From: Bacillota bacterium
GTDB taxonomy: Bacteria > Bacillota_A > Clostridia > Peptostreptococcales > Anaerovoracaceae
Assembly (NCBI GenBank): GCA_017457585.1
Contig: JAFTHD010000192.1
Coordinates: 1 to 8,835 of the forward strand
Direction of reading: 5' to 3'
Length of the DNA: 8,835 nt
Shown: positions 5,242 through 8,835 of the stretch, piece after piece
How the letters are laid out: the number at the start of each line of letters is the position of its first letter
Position numbering within the stretch: position 1 is the first letter of the stretch
Program-made: the position numbers and the translations under genes
Notes under the pieces: generated by a model
What the model saw: only the letters and a program-made list of their open reading frames with translations
Database searches by the model: none
Told to the model about the DNA's origin: nothing

Positions 5242-6213
5242 CTAAAGCATGATGAGCGCTCGAATCGGGCATACCGGTGCGCAGTAACCGCAGGTAATAC
5301 ATTTTTCATAGTCAATTTCAGCAATATTTGCCCCGACGTGGATCGCCATGTTGGGGCATCTTCTTACGCAGGCACCGCAGGCTTCACAGTTACCCGGCTC
5401 GACGAACATCCTCTTTTTGCTTACATCGGGAACGTATGCAGGGTCGAGGGTACCTTCTGCGAACTCAACAAGCCTGTCAACCTGATCCAGTGCTCCGATT
5501 CCAACCATGATGGAATCGATCCCTTCCAGATCTCTCACAAAGTTCAGGGCGTGCACGTAATTGGCCGTCAGATTTCCGCCGCCGAAGGCCTTCATGGCGA
5601 AGACGCCTTTTCCGGCGTGATGACACTTTGCAATGGCGGCAGCCATCTCCTCTGCCGTACCTTGTCCGTCACCTTTGCGTATCCCAAGACCTGCGTAGTT
5701 TATGAGAGGGAAGACCACGTCCAGCTCGGGAATATCAGCCGCCATCTCCGTAACATCCACGTAATGGGTGCTGAGACCGATGGCGGATAAAATACCCTTG
5801 GCTTTATAGTCCAGAAGCGCCTTCAGCGCGCCGTCCCGCCATCTGAAGTCCTGGGGAGACAACACTTCGTGAAGCAGGAAGATATCGATCACGTCCGTAT
5901 TAAGCTCCGTGAGCGCCTCATTTATGGCGTCTTCCATATCGGAATACGTGCTGCCGAGGCACTTGCTGCATATGACGGGTCTGTCCGGGTTCGCATTTGT
6001 GATGTCTATGTCCTTTAGTCCTTCCTTGAGGTAAGGATAGGTCTCGTAATACTGAGCCGTGTCAAAGAAGTTGATACCGCGAGAAGCAGCGTATTTGATG
6101 AGCGCTGCGCCCTCGTCAACAGGCAGATTCAGCTGTGTGTTCCCAACCGTAAGCACCCCGAATCCGACAGGAGTGACCTTCAGTTCTGTGTTTCCCAATT
6201 TAGTTTTCTTCAT
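5242..6213 (-). CDS. Aldo/keto reductase with C-terminal 2x[4Fe-4S] ferredoxin domain
   Basis: A 323-aa cytoplasmic oxidoreductase. Residues 1-260 form the aldo/keto reductase barrel: KLGNTELKVTPVGFG at the start, and tetrad candidates Asp51 and Tyr55/56 (FFDTAQYY), Lys84 (ICSKC) and His115 (FLLHE). A short C-terminal domain has two complete CxxCxxCxxxCP motifs, Cys276/279/282/286 (CEACGACVRRCP) and Cys305/308/311/315 (CITCGYCAPVCP), each expected to hold a [4Fe-4S] cluster. This is the known iron-sulfur branch of the AKR family (COG1453-like), common in anaerobes. The clusters suggest electrons come from or go to ferredoxin. The natural substrate is unknown. The ATG at 6213 has AGGAGG 4 bases upstream, inside the end of the acyltransferase gene. 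The two genes overlap by 14 bases in different frames, so translation is probably coupled. Confidence 0.94.
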   Translation of the reverse strand: MKKTKLGNTELKVTPVGFGVLTVGNTQLNLPVDEGAALIKYAASRGINFFDTAQYYETYPYLKEGLKDIDITNANPDRPVICSKCLGSTYSDMEDAINEALTELNTDVIDIFLLHEVLSPQDFRWRDGALKALLDYKAKGILSAIGLSTHYVDVTEMAADIPELDVVFPLINYAGLGIRKGDGQGTAEEMAAAIAKCHHAGKGVFAMKAFGGGNLTANYVHALNFVRDLEGIDSIMVGIGALDQVDRLVEFAEGTLDPAYVPDVSKKRMFVEPGNCEACGACVRRCPNMAIHVGANIAEIDYEKCITCGYCAPVCPIRALIML

Positions 6214-7219
6214 GTTTCCTCCTGTATGTGAAAGGCAGCGTGATAACTTTGTAAATTCCGTCTATCATGGCGTCGTATCCCTTTACCACAAAGCCCCTTG
6301 AGAAGAGCCATAGGGAGGCTACGATGAGAGCAATGATAATTCCGTAGTATTCCGGCGAGCCACTGTGAAGAACGCCATAGTACTTTATCAGGTTTCTCAC
6401 GAATATGTGCAAAAGATACACGGTCATGGTTCTCTGACCGAGGGTTGTGAGCCAGATTTCCTTTCGCGGCATCAGGTTGATGAATACGAATATCCAGAGC
6501 ATTGCGCCTGCGAAGAGTCCGATTCTCCAAAGTGTTCCTGGGACAGGGCCTACGCCGAACTCAGCAAACGGTCCGCGCAGGAGGAGAATGTCCACAGGCG
6601 GGAACCTGAACCTGCTGTATGCGAAGCAGGCGGCTAAGAGCACTGCCAGAGTTATGACCCCTGCTGCCTTTGGGACGCTCCTGATCTTTTCCACCATATT
6701 GGCGTCCATCTTATAGCCTAAGATATAGAAGATCATGAAGGAAGCGATCCTTCCCGTAGCCATGTTCTCGTTGAGGAAAGGGATGAACCCTGCGATCATG
6801 TAGAGAGCCAGGCATATGTATACGATGCCCGGAATTCTGGACAGATCCTTTATGAAGAACCTGTAGAAGAACATGACGACGAGAAACCACAGTGCAAAGG
6901 TAGGCATGAACATGTGAACATGACACTTGTCTGCTCCGTACAGTATACACCTTTCAAAGTAGGCCAGATATACGAAGATGACGTAGGGTATGATGAACTG
7001 CTTGAAGGCTCCGTGCCTGCACTTTTCCACGTTCTTTGAGAAATACCCCGATACGAAGAGGAATGCCTGCATGATGTAGGAAAAGGATATGATGTAGATA
7101 AACCTGGAAGGCGTGCCTGCAAGGAAATATCCGCTTACCCTGAAGTAGTGAGCGGTAATGACGCTTATGATCAGATAGCCTTTGATGTTGTCAAAAAGAT
7201 AATCTCTTTCGCTTCCCAT
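6200..7219 (-). CDS. Membrane acyltransferase, fucose 4-O-acetylase-like (acyltransferase family 3)
   Basis: A 339-aa integral membrane protein with about ten hydrophobic segments. Family marks: an N-terminal RDYLFDNIKGYLIISVITAH (5-24, with the catalytic-type His24 ending it), the FLFVSGYFSKN segment (53-63), LWFLVVMFFYRFF (110-122) and a late GQRTMTVYLLHIF (261-273, His271). Such proteins transfer acetyl or other acyl groups to sugars of surface polysaccharides or to other envelope acceptors. The acceptor here is unknown. The frame is open from an ATG at 7267. I prefer ATG 7219, because homology begins at MGSERDYLFDN, AGAAGG lies 12 bases upstream, and the upstream extension crosses a GC-rich hairpin. 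The gene follows ilvE by about 62 bases and overlaps the aldo/keto reductase start. No glycan-synthesis genes are nearby. Confidence 0.88.
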   Translation of the reverse strand: MGSERDYLFDNIKGYLIISVITAHYFRVSGYFLAGTPSRFIYIISFSYIMQAFLFVSGYFSKNVEKCRHGAFKQFIIPYVIFVYLAYFERCILYGADKCHVHMFMPTFALWFLVVMFFYRFFIKDLSRIPGIVYICLALYMIAGFIPFLNENMATGRIASFMIFYILGYKMDANMVEKIRSVPKAAGVITLAVLLAACFAYSRFRFPPVDILLLRGPFAEFGVGPVPGTLWRIGLFAGAMLWIFVFINLMPRKEIWLTTLGQRTMTVYLLHIFVRNLIKYYGVLHSGSPEYYGIIIALIVASLWLFSRGFVVKGYDAMIDGIYKVITLPFTYRRKHEEN

Positions 7220-7247
7220 GATGCTTATTTTCCTTCTCATAAAGAGA

Positions 7248-7263
7248 GCCGGGATACCCCGGC
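7248..7263 (-). terminator. Weak hairpin after ilvE (partial terminator or attenuator)
   Basis: A perfect 6-bp GC-rich stem GCCGGG / CCCGGC with a 4-base loop lies about 20 bases after the ilvE stop. The minus strand continues TCTCTTTATG, a poor T tract. It may reduce rather than block readthrough into the acyltransferase gene. Confidence 0.4.
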
Positions 7264-7281
7264 CCATGGTCTTTTTTTGAT

Positions 7282-8313
7282 CTATTTAACTTCTACTACC
7301 CATCCTTCAGGACCTTCGATCCTGCATTCCTGGATATCTACGAGGGTCTGGCGCAGCTCTTTGAGAACAGGTCCGATCTCGTCCATACCGCTCGGCACTT
7401 CGATGTCCTTGCCGTGGTCGTTGATCTTTCCGATAGGGGAAATCACAGCGGCTGTACCGCAGAGTCCGATTTCCTTGAAGTCAGCGATTTCGTCGAAGTA
7501 AACTTCTCTGTGCTCAACTTCCAGTCCCATGTACTTCTCTGCAACGTCCATGAGAGATCTTCTCGTTATGGACGGGAGAATGCTGTCTGACTTAGGTGTT
7601 ACCAGCTTGTTGTCCTTCGTAACGAAGAGGAAGTTAGCGCCGCCGGTTTCCTCAACCTTCGTTCTCGTTGCAGAATCCAGATACATGTTTTCTGCGAACC
7701 CTTCTTCGTGAGCCTGAACGATCGGCATGAGGCTCATTGCATAGTTGAGACCTGCCTTGATGTGACCTGTGCCGTGAGGGGCAGCTCTGTCGTAGTCTGA
7801 AACCTTGATGTAAATCGGCTTAACGCCTTCCTTGAAGTAAGGGCCTACCGGTGTAGTAAGAATTCTGAACATGTAGTCCTGAGCAGGTGCAACGCCGATA
7901 ACAGAGCTGTAGCCGAACTCGTAAGGTCTTACGTAGAGGGATGCTCCCGTTCCGTATGGAGGTACGTAGCCCTCGTTAGCCTTAACCGTTTCCTTGACAG
8001 CCTCGATAAATCTTTCCTCAGGGAATACCGGCATAGCCAGTCTTCTTGCGGAGTTTGCAAGTCTCTCTGCGTTGAGATCGGGACGGAAGATAACGATTCT
8101 GCCGTCTTCCGTTTCATAAGCCTTGAGTCCTTCAAAGACCGTCTGCGCATACTGGAGAACAGCAGCACATTCGCTCATTACGATGTTAGGATCGTCCACC
8201 AGCTTTCCTTCGTCCCATTCGCCTTTGTCGGCGTAGTACATGGAGACGTAGCGCTTGTCCGTTTCCTGATACTCGAAGCTTAAGTTTGCCCAGTCAATGT
8301 TTATCTTAGCCAT
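7282..8313 (-). CDS. ilvE: Branched-chain amino-acid aminotransferase
   Basis: A 343-aa class IV PLP enzyme, of the longer BCAT type (BCAT2/eukaryote-like length) rather than the ~310-aa E. coli form. It interconverts leucine, isoleucine and valine with their 2-oxo acids, using 2-oxoglutarate/glutamate, in the cytoplasm. Visible signatures: QTVFEGLKAY (57-66), FRPDLNAERLANSARRL (76-92), SLYVRPYEFG (125-134), and the PLP-binding Lys186 in GHIKAGLNYA. Further signatures are EETGGANFLF (221-230), containing the cofactor-contacting Glu, and LCGTAAVISPIGKI (284-297) for the phosphate. All are intact. The ATG at 8313 has AAAGGGTGATG upstream. A good promoter lies at 8378-8406. It is the first gene of a possible operon with the acyltransferase and reductase, though a weak hairpin lies between. 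No T-box leader or CodY box was recognised. Confidence 0.96.
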   Translation of the reverse strand: MAKINIDWANLSFEYQETDKRYVSMYYADKGEWDEGKLVDDPNIVMSECAAVLQYAQTVFEGLKAYETEDGRIVIFRPDLNAERLANSARRLAMPVFPEERFIEAVKETVKANEGYVPPYGTGASLYVRPYEFGYSSVIGVAPAQDYMFRILTTPVGPYFKEGVKPIYIKVSDYDRAAPHGTGHIKAGLNYAMSLMPIVQAHEEGFAENMYLDSATRTKVEETGGANFLFVTKDNKLVTPKSDSILPSITRRSLMDVAEKYMGLEVEHREVYFDEIADFKEIGLCGTAAVISPIGKINDHGKDIEVPSGMDEIGPVLKELRQTLVDIQECRIEGPEGWVVEVK

Positions 8314-8341
8314 AGTACATCACCCTTTCGATATAAATTTG

Positions 8342-8354
8342 CGGATAGCATCCG
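8342..8354 (-). promoter_or_regulatory. Small hairpin in ilvE leader
   Basis: An inverted repeat CGGAT-AGC-ATCCG lies in the predicted 5' leader of ilvE, between the promoter and the ribosome site. The stem is only 5 bp with a 3-base loop, and no T tract follows. It may be a leader structure or a protein site; evidence is thin. Confidence 0.3.
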
Positions 8355-8377
8355 TTTATTGTTACATACTCCTTGAT

Positions 8378-8406
8378 ATTATACACCAAAATACCACGAA
8401 CGTGAA
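8378..8406 (-). promoter_or_regulatory. Predicted promoter of ilvE
   Basis: The minus strand has consensus -10 TATAAT (8383-8378) preceded directly by TG. A 17-bp spacer separates it from a -35 TTCACG (8406-8401, four of six consensus bases). The start would be near 8371, giving a leader of about 58 bases. Confidence 0.72.
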
Positions 8407-8408
8407 GA

Positions 8409-8438
8409 GGCCGCAGGTGCGAATTGCTCCCTGCGACC
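8409..8438. repeat. 9-bp inverted repeat between EF-hand protein gene and ilvE promoter
   Basis: GGCCGCAGG (8409-8417) and CCTGCGACC (8430-8438) pair over 9 bp with one mismatch (a T-G wobble in the minus-strand RNA) around a 12-base loop. It lies about 28 bases after the stop of the gene to the right and directly upstream of the ilvE -35. It may be that gene's terminator, but the following TCTTCACGTT is not a proper T tract. Alternatively it is an operator for ilvE. Confidence 0.45.
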
Positions 8439-8465
8439 TTGAGAAATAAACATTTTCAACTGTAA

Positions 8466-8835
8466 CTATCTGGAAAGTGAGTTTAGGACAAAGTCCTCAA
8501 CATCAATTATCCCGTCGCCGTTTGCATCAAGAGACATTGCAGACTCCCAAATGGCATCGCCGCTCGAAGTCATGTAATACTCGTTGTTTTCTGCAGGATT
8601 AGGCGGATAGAATTCATCCGTATCATCAGAAGCTGCGCTTCTGTCGATTTCTATAGGATCTGATACATACTGGTTATCGGCGTAATCTACTATCGCAATT
8701 CTTGCCGATGAAAGATCCTTTAATTCAGGGTCGTTGAGGTTGAAGACAATCGTAGTTTCTGCACCGGCAGTCTTCTCGTCAGGATTGATCCATCCAGTGA
8801 GAGGAGCACTCCCTGTAGTTACTCCTACTGCCTGC
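8466..8835 (-). CDS. C-terminal fragment of a probable secreted protein with a dockerin/EF-hand-like loop
   Basis: The last 122 codons of a gene entering from the right edge, ending at TAG (8468-8466). Residues 1-65 of the fragment look like a beta-rich extracellular domain (TTIVFNLNDPELKDLSSARIA, with D and N at turns, then IVDYADNQYV). The acidic stretch SDDTDEFYPPNPAEN at about 69-83 looks like a linker. The end carries DANGDGIIDVED (103-114), a calcium-loop pattern with D, N, D at positions 1, 3, 5, G at 6, I at 8 and D at 12, as in one dockerin type I repeat. Then it stops after FVLNSLSR. Only one loop is present, where dockerins normally have two. The DYADN segment is vaguely like the C-terminal domains of S8 surface proteases, but I cannot assign the parent enzyme. 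No LPxTG anchor is seen. Confidence 0.75.
   Translation of the reverse strand, partial: QAVGVTTGSAPLTGWINPDEKTAGAETTIVFNLNDPELKDLSSARIAIVDYADNQYVSDPIEIDRSAASDDTDEFYPPNPAENNEYYMTSSGDAIWESAMSLDANGDGIIDVEDFVLNSLSR

Noticed and set aside
8314..8371. T-box, leader peptide or other riboswitch upstream of ilvE
   Set aside because: The leader is only about 58 bases, with one 5-bp hairpin and no T-box sequence or run of branched-chain codons.
1..8835. CRISPR array, tRNA, transposon ends or phage genes
   Set aside because: No regularly spaced direct repeats, cloverleaf, transposase or long terminal inverted repeats were seen on either strand by eye.

Overview
The window looks like chromosomal DNA from a low-to-moderate-GC Bacillota, most likely an anaerobic member of the Clostridia. 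Support for this: strong AGGAGG-type ribosome binding sites, a UPF0291/DUF896 (YnzC-like) gene, an aldo/keto reductase carrying two ferredoxin-type [4Fe-4S] motifs, and compact intrinsic terminators. No tRNA, rRNA, CRISPR array, transposase or phage gene was seen. The genus cannot be fixed from the sequence.

Region by region. (1) Positions 1-1378, minus strand, AT-rich: a tightly overlapping operon of an ECF-like sigma factor, a six-helix membrane protein of unknown function, and the start of an ABC transporter ATPase cut by the window edge. (2) 1511-2823, minus: a solitary beta-ketoacyl-ACP synthase (FabF/KAS II family) with its own promoter and terminator. (3) 2966-3282, plus: a divergently transcribed 75-aa UPF0291 protein with a near-consensus promoter and a terminator. 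(4) 3307-5210: a LysR-type regulator (minus) divergent from an EamA/DMT-family ten-helix permease (plus). The gap between them holds an 11-bp-periodic series of TTGA/TCAA half-sites. (5) 5242-8313, minus: a branched-chain aminotransferase (ilvE), then a membrane O-acyltransferase, then a ferredoxin-domain aldo/keto reductase. The last two overlap by 14 bases. (6) 8466-8835, minus: the C-terminal end of a probably secreted protein ending in one dockerin/EF-hand-like calcium loop.

How they work together. The sigma factor, membrane protein and ABC ATPase look like one signal-responsive unit: a dedicated sigma factor, a candidate membrane sensor or anti-sigma partner, and a transporter. The LysR protein probably controls the adjacent permease. 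The KAS gene (fatty-acid elongation) and ilvE (branched-chain amino acids, and hence precursors of branched fatty acids) are ordinary metabolic genes, and nothing in the sequence ties them to each other. The most interesting part is the left-hand sigma/membrane/ABC module, with a perfect 8-bp inverted repeat upstream. It differs sharply in base composition from the rest of the window.
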